A DNA stretch of 24,973 nucleotides from Brevibacterium sp. p3-SID960 (GTDB lineage: Bacteria; Actinomycetota; Actinomycetes; Actinomycetales; Brevibacteriaceae). Under the pieces are notes generated by a model, which was not told the DNA's origin, ran no database searches, and was given only the letters and a program-made list of their open reading frames with translations. The stretch is from positions 1 through 24,973 of the forward strand of contig NZ_JALXKS010000042.1 of the NCBI RefSeq assembly GCF_025144725.1, given 5' to 3'. Position numbers and translations under genes: made by a program. Positions 10,714 to 19,037 of the stretch are shown piece by piece (the stretch's first letter is position 1; each line of letters opens with the position of its first letter).

Positions 10714-11811
10714 TTACTGCGCCTCCTCGAGACGCTGGGCGCGGTCGAGTGTGCGGCAGGATTCGACGACGGCGTCGAGGTCCCCGGCGAGCACCTGGTC
10801 GAGGTTGTGGGCCTTGTAGCCGGTGCGGTGGTCGGCGATCCGGTTCTCCGGGAAGTTGTACGTGCGGATCCGCTCAGACCGGTCGACGGTGCGCACCTGA
10901 GAGCGCCTGCGGTCATCGGCCTCGGCGGCGGCTTCGGCGGCCTGGGCGGCCAGCAGCCGGGCGCGCAGGATGCGCAGCGCGGCGGCCTTGTTCTGCAGCT
11001 GGGACTTCTCGTTCTGGCAGCTGGCGACGATGCCGGTGGGCACGTGGGTGATGCGCACCGCCGAGTCGGTGGTGTTGACCGACTGGCCTCCAGGCCCGGA
11101 GGAGCGGTAGACGTCGATGCGCAGATCGGCATCGCTGATCTGCACCTCGTCGGGTGCGTCGACGTCGGGGAAGACGATGACACCGGCAGCCGAGGTGTGG
11201 ATGCGGCCCTGTGATTCGGTCACCGGCACACGCTGGACACGGTGGACGCCGCCTTCGAACTTCAGCCACCCGTAGGCGCCCTCGTCCTTGGCTTTGACGG
11301 CCAGGGTGACGTCTTTGCAGCCGCCGAGGTCGGAGGGTGTGGTGTCGATGACCTCGGTCGACCAGCCGCGACGGTCGGCCCACCGCTGGTACATCCGCAG
11401 CAGGTCGGAGGCGAACAGCGCGGACTCCTCGCCGCCCTCCCCCGCCTTGATCTCGATGAGCGCATCGCGGTCGTCGTCGGGATCGCGCGGCACGAGCAGA
11501 TCCCGCAGCACGTCCAGGAGCTGCCCGCGCTGCTCTTCGAGCGCGGGAATCTCCTGAGCGAAGCTGGGGTCGTCGGCCGCGAGTTCGCGGCAGGCCTCCA
11601 GGTCGGCCTGGGCGGCGATGAGCTCGCCCCAGCAGGACACGACCTTCTCGAGCTCGGCGTACCGGCGGGTCAGCCGGCGCGCAGTGCCCGGGTTGGCGTG
11701 CACTTCGGGATCGGCCAGCTCCTGTTCGATGCGGGCATGCTCGTCCCGGAGCATGTGCACCATCTGGCGCAGCGAGTCGATATCGGCTGCCGTGTCGGCG
11801 GTCTCACTCAT
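10714..11811 (-). CDS. prfA: Peptide chain release factor 1
   Basis: RF1 reads UAA and UAG stop codons and triggers release of the finished protein. The 365 residues show an N-terminal coiled-coil domain, and the [11 protein letters not shown] motif at 120-130 marks the start of the core. The stop-codon reading loop carries PVT at 196-198, the RF1-type PxT tripeptide (RF2 would have SPF). The catalytic GGQ is at 241-243 within [18 protein letters not shown]. The ATG lies 17 bases after the rho stop. Only a weak ribosome site is visible (CGGTCGG), so translation may depend on ribosomes finishing rho. In M. tuberculosis and Streptomyces the L31 gene rpmE sits between rho and prfA; here it is absent. 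Confidence 0.97.
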   Translation of the reverse strand: MSETADTAADIDSLRQMVHMLRDEHARIEQELADPEVHANPGTARRLTRRYAELEKVVSCWGELIAAQADLEACRELAADDPSFAQEIPALEEQRGQLLDVLRDLLVPRDPDDDRDALIEIKAGEGGEESALFASDLLRMYQRWADRRGWSTEVIDTTPSDLGGCKDVTLAVKAKDEGAYGWLKFEGGVHRVQRVPVTESQGRIHTSAAGVIVFPDVDAPDEVQISDADLRIDVYRSSGPGGQSVNTTDSAVRITHVPTGIVASCQNEKSQLQNKAAALRILRARLLAAQAAEAAAEADDRRRSQVRTVDRSERIRTYNFPENRIADHRTGYKAHNLDQVLAGDLDAVVESCRTLDRAQRLEEAQ

Positions 11812-11828
11812 GCAGGCGTGCCGACCGG

Positions 11829-13829
11829 TCAGTTGTCGTCAGCCGCCGACTTCGGCAGCGGCGTGGTCTTCTGCACCTGGAAGAGGAACTCGGCGTTCGA
11901 GCCGGTCTCCTTCATCTTCGAGATGAGCAGCTCGAGTGCCTGCTGCTGTTCCAGGCCGGAGAGCACGCGGCGCAGCTTCCACATGACCTTGCGCTCTTCG
12001 GGGCTCATGAGGTTCTCCTCGCGGCGGGTGCCCGAGGAGTTGACGTCGACAGCCGGGAAGATGCGCTTGTCGGCCAGGTGGCGGCTCAGGCGCAGCTCCA
12101 TGTTGCCGGTGCCCTTGAACTCCTCGAAGATCACTTCGTCCATCTTCGAACCGGTCTCGACGAGAGCGGTGGCGAGGATGGTGAGCGAGCCGCCGCCTTC
12201 GATGTTGCGTGCGGCGCCGAAGAACTTCTTCGGCGGGTAGAGCGCATTGGCATCGACACCGCCGGAGAGGATCCGGCCCGAGGCCGGCTGCGCGAGGTTG
12301 TAGGCGCGGCCGAGGCGGGTGATGTTGTCGAGCAGCACGACGACGTCCTGGCCCATCTCGACGAGGCGCTTGGCGCGCTCGATGGCGAGTTCGGCGATCG
12401 TCGTGTGGTCATCGGCCGGGCGGTCGAAGGTCGACGCTATGACCTCGCCCTTGACCGCACGCTGCATGTCGGTGACTTCCTCGGGGCGCTCGTCGACGAG
12501 GACGACCATGAGGTGGACCTCAGGGTTGTTCTCGGCGATCGCGTTGGCGATCTGCTGCATAACCGTCGTCTTGCCGGCCTTCGGCGGGGCGACGATGAGG
12601 CCGCGCTGGCCCTTGCCGATCGGCGAGACGAGGTCGATGACGCGGGTGGAGATGAGCTTCGAGGTGGTCTCCAGGCGCAGGCGGTCCTGCGGGTACAGCG
12701 GGGTGAGCTTGGAGAAGTCGACGCGGCGCTTGGCGTCCTCGATGCTCAGGCCGTTGACCGAGTCGAGGCGGACGAGCGCATCGAACTTCTCGCGGCGCTT
12801 GGAACGCTGATCGCCCTCGCGCGGCTGCTTGATCGCACCGACGACGGCGTCGCCCTTGCGCAGCCCGTTCTTCTTGACCATGCCAGCGGAGACGTAGACG
12901 TCGTTCTGGCCGGGCAGGTAGCCCGACGTGCGCAGGAAGGCGTAGTTGTCGTGGACATCGAGGATGCCACCGACCGGGATGAGCACGTCATCGGGACGCA
13001 GATCCTGGTCGTCGCCGTCTCCGCGTCCGCGGCGCTTGCGGTCGCGGTTGCGACCGCGGTTTCCGCGCCGGTTGCTGTCGTCGCGATTGCCGCGATTGTC
13101 GTCGCGTCCGCCACGGTTGTCGTTGCCGCGGTTGTCGCGGTTGTCGCCACCGCGTCCACGATCATTCCGGTCGCCGCGGTCCTGACGGTCACCGCGGTTG
13201 TCGCCGCGATCATTGCGATCCTGGCGATCGCCGCGATCCTGGCGATCATTGCGGTCACCGCGGTTGTCGTCGCGGCTCCGGTCGCCGCGTCCGTCCTGGT
13301 CGCCGCGGTTCTGGCGGTCGCCGCCGTCGTTGCGGTCGCCGCGCTCCTGACGATCCCCGCGGTTGTCGCTGCGGTTCTGGCGGTCCCCCCGGTCACGGCG
13401 TCCGCCGCGGCGGCGCGAGCCGCCCTCGTCGTCCTGGGAGGATTCGGCGTCGGCCGACTCGCCCTGGTCCCGCTGGGCGTCGTCACGCTGGCCGCCGCGC
13501 TGCTGCGCGTCGGCCTGCTCGTTGCGGCCGGGCTTGTCACCCTGCTGCTGGACAGGCTGTTCGGGCTGGAACTGGCGGGCAGGTGCCGCCTGGGCAGCAG
13601 CGTCCTGCTGCTGATCTGACTGGGGTGCGGGCTCGGCCGCAGGCTGCTCCTGCGCAGCCGGAGCTGCGGCAGCGGGTGCCGAGCTGGCTGCTGCCGAGCT
13701 CGACGTCCTGCTCTCGATAGCGGCGATGAGATCCCCCTTGCGCAGGCGACGGTATCCCTTGATGTTGAGACCCGCGGCCATTTCCTGAAGCTGGGGCAGA
13801 CGCAGAGCAGTGAGATTGCTTTCTGACAC
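11829..13829 (-). CDS. rho: Transcription termination factor Rho with a long charged insertion
   Basis: Rho is a hexameric RNA-dependent ATPase that ends transcription. GTG 13829 is chosen because AAGGA lies six bases upstream and the protein then begins (M)[17 protein letters not shown], the normal Rho N-terminal helix domain (about 5-40). Residues about 42-280 are an insertion. An Ala/Gln/Pro-rich part (45-110) is followed by an Arg/Asp/Asn/Gly-rich part (135-272). The RNA-binding cold-shock-like domain follows at 280-355 ([14 protein letters not shown]). The ATPase core has Walker A PPKAGKTT at 415-422, DERPEEV at 447-453 and the secondary RNA channel region near GTGNMEL at 573-579. Total length is 666 residues, against 419 in E. 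coli. Related Arg-rich insertions are known in Micrococcus luteus and mycobacterial Rho. Confidence 0.95.
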   Translation of the reverse strand: MSESNLTALRLPQLQEMAAGLNIKGYRRLRKGDLIAAIESRTSSSAAASSAPAAAAPAAQEQPAAEPAPQSDQQQDAAAQAAPARQFQPEQPVQQQGDKPGRNEQADAQQRGGQRDDAQRDQGESADAESSQDDEGGSRRRGGRRDRGDRQNRSDNRGDRQERGDRNDGGDRQNRGDQDGRGDRSRDDNRGDRNDRQDRGDRQDRNDRGDNRGDRQDRGDRNDRGRGGDNRDNRGNDNRGGRDDNRGNRDDSNRRGNRGRNRDRKRRGRGDGDDQDLRPDDVLIPVGGILDVHDNYAFLRTSGYLPGQNDVYVSAGMVKKNGLRKGDAVVGAIKQPREGDQRSKRREKFDALVRLDSVNGLSIEDAKRRVDFSKLTPLYPQDRLRLETTSKLISTRVIDLVSPIGKGQRGLIVAPPKAGKTTVMQQIANAIAENNPEVHLMVVLVDERPEEVTDMQRAVKGEVIASTFDRPADDHTTIAELAIERAKRLVEMGQDVVVLLDNITRLGRAYNLAQPASGRILSGGVDANALYPPKKFFGAARNIEGGGSLTILATALVETGSKMDEVIFEEFKGTGNMELRLSRHLADKRIFPAVDVNSSGTRREENLMSPEERKVMWKLRRVLSGLEQQQALELLISKMKETGSNAEFLFQVQKTTPLPKSAADDN
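13014..13425 (-). repeat. Degenerate short-repeat DNA encoding the Rho Arg/Asp/Asn/Gly tract
   Basis: The stretch is built from irregular repeats of 9-15 bases that encode variations of GDRxDR, NRGD and RQNRGD. The repeats are imperfect at the DNA level, so the tract looks old and drifting rather than a recent expansion. Read on the other strand it gives a long hydrophobic open frame, which I regard as a by-product of the repeats. Confidence 0.7.
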
Positions 13830-13852
13830 GAAGGTTCCTTCTCCCTCGTTCG

Positions 13853-13882
13853 GCTGCAGCTGCATGAACACAGAGCTGCAGC
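13853..13882 (-). promoter_or_regulatory. 9-bp hairpin next to the rho ribosome site
   Basis: A perfect inverted repeat (GCTGCAGCT and AGCTGCAGC) with a 12-base spacer lies just upstream of the rho ribosome site. It has no U tract and may affect translation or Rho loading on its own message. Confidence 0.5.
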
Positions 13883-13891
13883 GACGGACCA

Positions 13892-13907
13892 CACGCACGA
13901 TTGCGTG
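13892..13907 (-). promoter_or_regulatory. 6-bp hairpin in the rho leader
   Basis: CACGCA and TGCGTG pair perfectly around a 4-base loop, nine bases upstream of the larger leader hairpin. The two form a tandem pair in the same untranslated region. Confidence 0.4.
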
Positions 13908-14031
13908 CATTCACAAAATGAAGTACCTCGGACGCCATAGACGGCGCGGTACGAAGAGCGTTCCCACCTGAGTCGCGGGGCACGATCACATGGAGGTGCC
14001 GGTGACGCGAAGAATGCTGGGGAACGCCTCT

Positions 14032-14061
14032 AGCCTAGCGCGTTGACGCCCGTTGCGCGAA
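14032..14061 (-). promoter_or_regulatory. Candidate rho promoter
   Basis: A -10-like TAGGCT (14032-14037) has a weak -35-like TTCGCG (14056-14061) 18 bases upstream. The start point would be near 14025, giving a leader of about 195 bases. The boxes match consensus only partly. Confidence 0.3.
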
Positions 14062-14134
14062 TCCCACCCGGTTTGTCGCCGTCGCCGAGGCGGTGCATCC
14101 CGGTCCTGGACGTTCGGCTGGGTCTGCGGACAGG

Positions 14135-15106
14135 TCAGGCGCGCAGCCGGCAGTCGGTCGTCATGACCTCGACACCGGTTTCGGCGATGGCAGCCGGGAC
14201 GATGCGGGCGGCATCGCCGGTGAGCACCGCGCCCACCCGGGCGGCAAGGTCATCATCGGATCCGAGCACAAGCACGGTCGGGCCGGCGCCGGAGACAACG
14301 GCGGCCAGGCCGGCAGCCCGCAGCGCGTCGACGCGCTCGAGCGCTGCGGTCATCGCCGGGCGGCGGTAGTTCTGGTGCAGCCGGTCGACGGTGGCGTCGA
14401 ACAGCAGCGCGGGGTCATGGCCGATCGCATAGACGAACAGGCTGGCGATCGCCGCATTGGCAGCAGCATCTGCGTGCGGGACGGTCTCGGGCAGCAGGGA
14501 GCGCGCCACCGAGGTGTCGAGTCGTTCGTCGGGGACGATGAGCACTGCTGAGACGTCCTCGGAGACGGGCACGGAGACCGAGCGGGCCTGCCCGTGGCTG
14601 TCGGTGTAGGAGACCGTGACCCCGCCGAAGATCGCCGGCGCGGCGTTGTCGGGGTGGCCTTCGAAGTGCGTGGCCCACGCCAGCTTCTCCTCAGGCGAGG
14701 GTGCCGGCAGTCCGGCGAAGGCGCTGGCGGCATCAGCAATCGCAATGCCGGCGACGACGGCTGCGGCCGACGACCCCATCCCGCGGGAGTGGGAGATGAC
14801 GTTCTCGCACTCCAGGCTGATCCGGTCGGCCGTTTCGACGCCGCGGGCGGCGAGCACCTCGCGCATGACCCGCAGGATGAGGTGATCCTGTCCGGTCGGC
14901 ACCTCGTTGGCACCCTCACCGGTGACGCGCACGCAGTCGCTGTGATCGACCGGCCTATCGTGCAGGCGGGCGCGGACCGTGTCGCGGATGTCAAGAGCGA
15001 TGCCGAAGCTGTCGTAGCCGGCCCCGAGGTTGGCCGCGGTGGCGGGCACGGTGACCTCGACCTCGACGACGGCCTGCGGGGTGACCGGTGCGGTGCTCGT
15101 CATCAT
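14135..15106 (-). CDS. thrB: Homoserine kinase
   Basis: ThrB phosphorylates homoserine with ATP, the step before threonine synthase. The 323 residues belong to the GHMP kinase family. Motif 1 is [18 protein letters not shown] (21-38), the phosphate-binding loop is [11 protein letters not shown] (106-116), and the C-terminal motif lies near [12 protein letters not shown]. Two ATG codons are adjacent. The first (15106) overlaps the thrC stop by four bases, and the second (15103) has better spacing from GAGGA, so the true protein may be one residue shorter. It is the last gene of the argS-lysA-hom-thrC-thrB series. A structured gap without an obvious terminator follows before rho. Confidence 0.95.
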   Translation of the reverse strand: MMTSTAPVTPQAVVEVEVTVPATAANLGAGYDSFGIALDIRDTVRARLHDRPVDHSDCVRVTGEGANEVPTGQDHLILRVMREVLAARGVETADRISLECENVISHSRGMGSSAAAVVAGIAIADAASAFAGLPAPSPEEKLAWATHFEGHPDNAAPAIFGGVTVSYTDSHGQARSVSVPVSEDVSAVLIVPDERLDTSVARSLLPETVPHADAAANAAIASLFVYAIGHDPALLFDATVDRLHQNYRRPAMTAALERVDALRAAGLAAVVSGAGPTVLVLGSDDDLAARVGAVLTGDAARIVPAAIAETGVEVMTTDCRLRA

Positions 15107-16191
15107 GCGTCCTCGAGTCCGAGTTCGCGGGCGGCCGAGACCGCATCGACCGGCACCCGGGTGGGGGTCAGGTCGGAGCCGTCAGCGGTGTGCAGCGCCC
15201 ACTGCGGGTCCTTGAGACCGTGTCCGGTGACGGTGCACACGATGCGCGCACCGACCGGGATCTCACCGGCCTCAGCCTGCTGCAGAAGTCCTGCGATCGA
15301 GGCGGCCGAGCCGGGTTCGACGAAGATGCCCTCGGTCGAGGACAGCAGCCGGTGGGCGGCCAGGATCTCCTCGTCGGTGACGGCCCTGATGACGCCGCCG
15401 GATTCGTCGCGGGCGGCGATCGCCTGATCCCACGATGCGGGGTTGCCGATCCGGATGGCGGTCGCGACGGTCTCCGGGGCATCGACCGGATGGCCCTTGA
15501 CGAGCGGGGCGGCACCGGCGGCCTGGAAGCCCCACATGCGCGGGGTTCCAGTTGCCAGTCCGGCTGCCGCGTATTCGCGGTAGCCCTTCCAGTAGGCGGT
15601 GATGTTGCCGGCGTTGCCGACGGGCAGCACGTGGATGTCCGGGGCGTCGCCGAGTGCGTCGACGATCTCGAAGGCGGCGGTCTTCTGCCCTTCGATCCGG
15701 TCGGGATTGACCGAGTTGACGAGGTGGACCGGGTAGGCCTCTGAGAGCTTGCGGCACAGGGTCAGGCAGTCATCGAAGTTGCCGTCGACTTCGAGCAGCT
15801 CGGCACCGTGGGCGACTGCCTGGCTCATCTTGCCCACCGCGATCTTGCCGGCCGGCACGAGCACTGCACATGTCAGCCCGGCCTTCGTCGCATACGCGGC
15901 TGCCGAGGCCGAGGTGTTGCCGGTCGAGGCGCAGATGACGGCCTCGGCGCCGTAGGCGAGGGCCTTCGAGATCGCCATCGTCATGCCGCGGTCCTTGAAC
16001 GACCCGGTCGGGTTCATGCCCTCGTACTTGACCCACACCTCGGCGCCGGTGCGCTCGGAGAGCTTCTCGGCGTGGATGAGCGGGGTGCCGCCCTCGCCGA
16101 GGGTGACGGCGCGGGATTCGGCGGCGATGTCGAGGAAGTCGCGGTACTCCTCGATGACGCCCTGCCACTGGTGGCGGTGGGCAGCGGTCAT
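15103..16191 (-). CDS. thrC: Threonine synthase
   Basis: ThrC converts O-phosphohomoserine to threonine using pyridoxal phosphate. The 362 residues are the short form usual in actinobacteria. The cofactor lysine is K66 in the GSFKDRGM motif (63-70). The phosphate-binding Gly-rich loop appears as [15 protein letters not shown], and the GEGGTPLI start motif lies at 32-39. The ATG start has a strong AAGGAG site five bases upstream. The 42-base gap from hom carries a small GCCGG/CCGGC hairpin. The stop overlaps the thrB start, so the two last steps of threonine synthesis are coupled. Confidence 0.97.
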   Translation of the reverse strand: MTAAHRHQWQGVIEEYRDFLDIAAESRAVTLGEGGTPLIHAEKLSERTGAEVWVKYEGMNPTGSFKDRGMTMAISKALAYGAEAVICASTGNTSASAAAYATKAGLTCAVLVPAGKIAVGKMSQAVAHGAELLEVDGNFDDCLTLCRKLSEAYPVHLVNSVNPDRIEGQKTAAFEIVDALGDAPDIHVLPVGNAGNITAYWKGYREYAAAGLATGTPRMWGFQAAGAAPLVKGHPVDAPETVATAIRIGNPASWDQAIAARDESGGVIRAVTDEEILAAHRLLSSTEGIFVEPGSAASIAGLLQQAEAGEIPVGARIVCTVTGHGLKDPQWALHTADGSDLTPTRVPVDAVSAARELGLEDA

Positions 16192-16233
16192 GGGGTCTCC
16201 TTCACGGGATGGTTCGGTGCCGGTGGGCCCGGC

Positions 16234-17544
16234 TCAGTGGCCTTCGATGCGCAGGACGGACTTGAGCTCGTTGACGGCGTCGAGGGCGACGGCGCGCTCG
16301 ACCGTTTTGGCCAGCGCGGCATCGGTGCCCGAATGGGTGGCGATGACGAGCTTGGCGCGCTGCGGGGCGTCGTCGTCGGTGGGCTCGAGCTGGGTCTGCT
16401 GCATGAGCTCGATCGAGGTGCCCTCCTCGGCGAATACCTGCGAGATCTGGGCGAGAACGCCCGGGCGGTCGAAGACGTCGAAGGTGATCTGGTAGCGGGT
16501 GCGGATCGCGGAGATCGGCAGGACCGGCAGCCGGTTGCCGATCGAACGGCGGGCCTGGCCGGTGCCGCCGAGGACCTTGCGGCGGGCGGTCGAGACGATG
16601 TCGCCGAGCACCGCCGAGGCGGTCGGCGCTCCTCCTGCGCCCTGGCCGTAGAACATGAGCGAACCAGCGGCCTCGGCTTCGACGAAGACGGCGTTGAATG
16701 CCCCGCCGACACTGGCCAGTGCGTGGTCCTTGGGCAGCAGCGCCGGATAGACGCGCGCGGAGACGCCGGGGCCGGCCGGTGAGTCTTCGATGGTTTCGCA
16801 GATCGCCAGCAGCTTGATGGTGAAGCCCTGCGCGGAGGCGGTCTCGACCATGTCGGCGGTGACGCCGGTGATGCCCTCGACATGGACGTCGTCGATGCTC
16901 ACGCGGGTGTGGAAGGCAAGAGAGGCGAGGATCGCGGCCTTGGCGGCTGCGTCGTGGCCGCCGATGTCGGCAGTCGGATCGGCTTCGGCGTACCCGAGTT
17001 CCTGGGCGGTGGCCAGGGCGTGGTCGAAGTCCCAGCCCTCCTTCTCCATTTGGTCGAGGATGTAGTTCGTCGTGCCGTTGACGATGCCGAGCACGCGGGT
17101 GATGCGGTCACCGGCGAGGGAGTTGACGACCGGGCGGATGATCGGGATCGCACCGGCGACAGCGGCCTCGTGCTCCAGGCGCACTTCAGCGTCTTCGGCG
17201 GCGGCGAGCAGCTCGGAGTAGTCGCTGGCCAGCAGCGCCTTGTTCGCCGTCACGACCGAGGCGCCGGAGCGCAGGGCGGTGAGGATGAGTTCGCGGGCCG
17301 GTTCGTGGCCGCCCATGAGCTCGACGACGATGTCGGCTCCTTCGATGGCGGCAGCGGTGTCAGTGGTGAGCAGCTCGGACGGGATGCCGGGGCGGTCCTT
17401 GCCGGCGTCGCGCACGGCGACGGCCGAGATCTCCAGCGGGGCGCCGACGCGGGCTTCGAGGTCGGCGGCGTTGCCGAGGATGCGGGTGGCGACTTCGGTG
17501 CCGACGACACCGCAGCCGAGCATGGCAACCTTGAGGGGTTTCAT
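16234..17544 (-). CDS. hom: Homoserine dehydrogenase with C-terminal ACT domain
   Basis: Hom reduces aspartate semialdehyde to homoserine with NAD(P)H, at the branch toward threonine and methionine. The 436 residues begin with the Rossmann motif MLGCGVVGTEVA. NKALL is at 101-105, and the catalytic-region signature AQELGYAEADPTADIGGHD runs from 180 and ends with K202. Residues about 350-430 form an ACT domain (ITFDVFDRPGVLAQISQVF), which usually gives threonine feedback control. No aspartokinase is fused. The ATG has AAGGAG nine bases upstream and overlaps the lysA stop by four bases. Allosteric control is known for the family and inferred here. Confidence 0.96.
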   Translation of the reverse strand: MKPLKVAMLGCGVVGTEVATRILGNAADLEARVGAPLEISAVAVRDAGKDRPGIPSELLTTDTAAAIEGADIVVELMGGHEPARELILTALRSGASVVTANKALLASDYSELLAAAEDAEVRLEHEAAVAGAIPIIRPVVNSLAGDRITRVLGIVNGTTNYILDQMEKEGWDFDHALATAQELGYAEADPTADIGGHDAAAKAAILASLAFHTRVSIDDVHVEGITGVTADMVETASAQGFTIKLLAICETIEDSPAGPGVSARVYPALLPKDHALASVGGAFNAVFVEAEAAGSLMFYGQGAGGAPTASAVLGDIVSTARRKVLGGTGQARRSIGNRLPVLPISAIRTRYQITFDVFDRPGVLAQISQVFAEEGTSIELMQQTQLEPTDDDAPQRAKLVIATHSGTDAALAKTVERAVALDAVNELKSVLRIEGH

Positions 17545-19037
17545 CGTGTGGTGCTCCTTCTTTCGTGGGGCGCGAGCTCGTCAGTGGACTCGGGTGCCTG
17601 GACGTCTGCGTCAGCGGCCGACGGGCTGAAGCCGGTGTCCCAGGCGAGGATGTCGGCATGGGATTCGGGTCGGACGACCCAGCCGAGCTGCTCACCGTCG
17701 ACGGCAAGCACACCTGGGCGCGGGACGTGGTTGTAGTTCGATGACAGCGACCGGCAGTAGGCGCCGGTGTCCGGGACGGCGATGAGGTCGCCGCGGGTGA
17801 CGTCATTGGGCAGGTATTCGTCGCGGACGATGATGTCGCCGCTTTCGCAGTGCTTGCCGACGACGCGCACGACTGCCGGTTCGCTGGCGGAGTCACGGTT
17901 GGCCAGGGTGCAGGAGTAGTCGGCGTCGTAGAGGGCGGTGCGGACGTTGTCGCTCATGCCGCCGTCGACAGCGACGTAGAGCCGCTCCCCTGACCCGGTT
18001 TCGACGACTTTGGTGCTGCCGACGGTGTAGAGGGTGAAGATCGACGGCCCGGAGATCGCCCGGCCCGGCTCGAAGGACACCGCCGGCAGCGTCGCGCCGG
18101 TGGCCTCACAAGCGGAGGCGACGACGGAGGCGAGCCGGCCGGCCATCTCGGTGAAGGTCAGCGGGGTGTCCTGCGAGGTGTAGCGGATGCCGAAGCCGCC
18201 GCCCAGGTCGACCTCGGGCAGATCGATGCCGAGTTCGGTCAGGATGCGGGCACGCAGTTCGATGATGCGGGTGGCAGCGATGTCGAAGCCGGAGGACTCG
18301 AAGATCTGCGAGCCGATGTGACTGTGCAGGCCGAGGAAGTCGAGGTCCTCGCTGGCGGCGATCCGCCCGGCGGCGTCGAAGGCGTCGCCGCTGTGCAGAG
18401 ACAGGCCGAACTTCTGGTCCTCATGTGCGGTGGCGATGAAGTCGTGGGTGTGGGCTTCGACGCCGACGGTGACCCGCAGCATCACCGGGGCGCGCACACC
18501 TCGGGCGCGGGCGGCAGCGGCGACCCGCGGGATCTCGTCGAAGGAGTCGATGACGATGCGGCCGATCCCCCAGTCGAGGGCGAAGGCGATCTCTTCATCG
18601 GATTTGTTGTTGCCGTGCAGCCCGACAGTGCGCGGGTCGACACCGGCACGGTGGGCGACCATGAGCTCGCCGAGGCTGCAGGTGTCGATGCCCATGCCTT
18701 CGCCAGCGACCCACTCGGCGACAGCGGTGCACAGGAAGGACTTGCCGGCGTAGTAGGCCTTCGCCTCGGTGCCGATCGCTGTGAACGCCTCGGAGAAGGC
18801 GGTGACGAAGTCGGCTGCCCGGTGCTTGAGGTCGGCGACGTCGAGGACGTACAGCGGTGAGCCGTACGTCTCGGCGAGCTCGGTGACGCGGTGGCCGGCG
18901 ACCGTGAGCTCGCCGTCGGCGGTCTTGTCGACGCTCCGCGACCACAGCGAGGGCATGAGCGCGTTGACGTCATCGGGGTACGGCAGCCACACCGGCGGCG
19001 GGGTGGCATGCAGGATGCCGGCGATATGGGCGGGCAT
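17541..19037 (-). CDS. lysA: Diaminopimelate decarboxylase
   Basis: LysA removes CO2 from meso-diaminopimelate to give lysine, using pyridoxal phosphate. The 498 residues include about 45 N-terminal residues typical of actinobacterial LysA. The cofactor lysine is K99 in YYAGKSFLC, HSHIGSQ lies at 239-245, the Gly-rich phosphate loop GGGFG is at 280-284, and the substrate cysteine is C398 in HCESGD. The ATG overlaps the argS stop by one base (TAATG), with CGGAG upstream. In corynebacteria argS-lysA is also one unit, reported to respond to arginine and lysine; whether that holds here cannot be seen. It shares aspartate semialdehyde-derived precursors with Hom. Confidence 0.96.
   Translation of the reverse strand: MPAHIAGILHATPPPVWLPYPDDVNALMPSLWSRSVDKTADGELTVAGHRVTELAETYGSPLYVLDVADLKHRAADFVTAFSEAFTAIGTEAKAYYAGKSFLCTAVAEWVAGEGMGIDTCSLGELMVAHRAGVDPRTVGLHGNNKSDEEIAFALDWGIGRIVIDSFDEIPRVAAAARARGVRAPVMLRVTVGVEAHTHDFIATAHEDQKFGLSLHSGDAFDAAGRIAASEDLDFLGLHSHIGSQIFESSGFDIAATRIIELRARILTELGIDLPEVDLGGGFGIRYTSQDTPLTFTEMAGRLASVVASACEATGATLPAVSFEPGRAISGPSIFTLYTVGSTKVVETGSGERLYVAVDGGMSDNVRTALYDADYSCTLANRDSASEPAVVRVVGKHCESGDIIVRDEYLPNDVTRGDLIAVPDTGAYCRSLSSNYNHVPRPGVLAVDGEQLGWVVRPESHADILAWDTGFSPSAADADVQAPESTDELAPHERRSTTR

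Larger units (their letters stand above)
13830..14134 (-). promoter_or_regulatory. rho leader region (305 bases, no gene)
   Basis: Between the thrB stop and the rho start I see no protein gene. Moving toward rho there is a putative promoter (14032-14061). An 8-base perfect inverted repeat GCGTTCCC/GGGAACGC comes next, with arms at 14020-14027 and 13958-13965 that could close a multibranch structure. It is followed by a 6-bp hairpin (13892-13907) and a 9-bp hairpin (13853-13882), the last ending about 13 bases before the AAGGA ribosome site. E. coli rho is autoregulated in its leader, so a similar role is plausible but unproven. Confidence 0.5.

Noticed and set aside
9389..10819. 476-codon plus-strand frame over tsaC, prmC and the prfA end
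   Set aside because: Antisense to three recognised genes and crosses their boundaries without any recognisable domain.
12078..13619. 513-codon plus-strand frame with a long Ala/Val/Ile-rich hydrophobic part
   Set aside because: It is antisense to rho. The hydrophobic part is the mirror of the Arg/Asp/Asn/Gly repeat codons, with no independent start signal or homology.
13830..13910. N-terminal extension of Rho starting at 13910
   Set aside because: It runs through two leader hairpins and the ribosome site, and the residues are not Rho-like.
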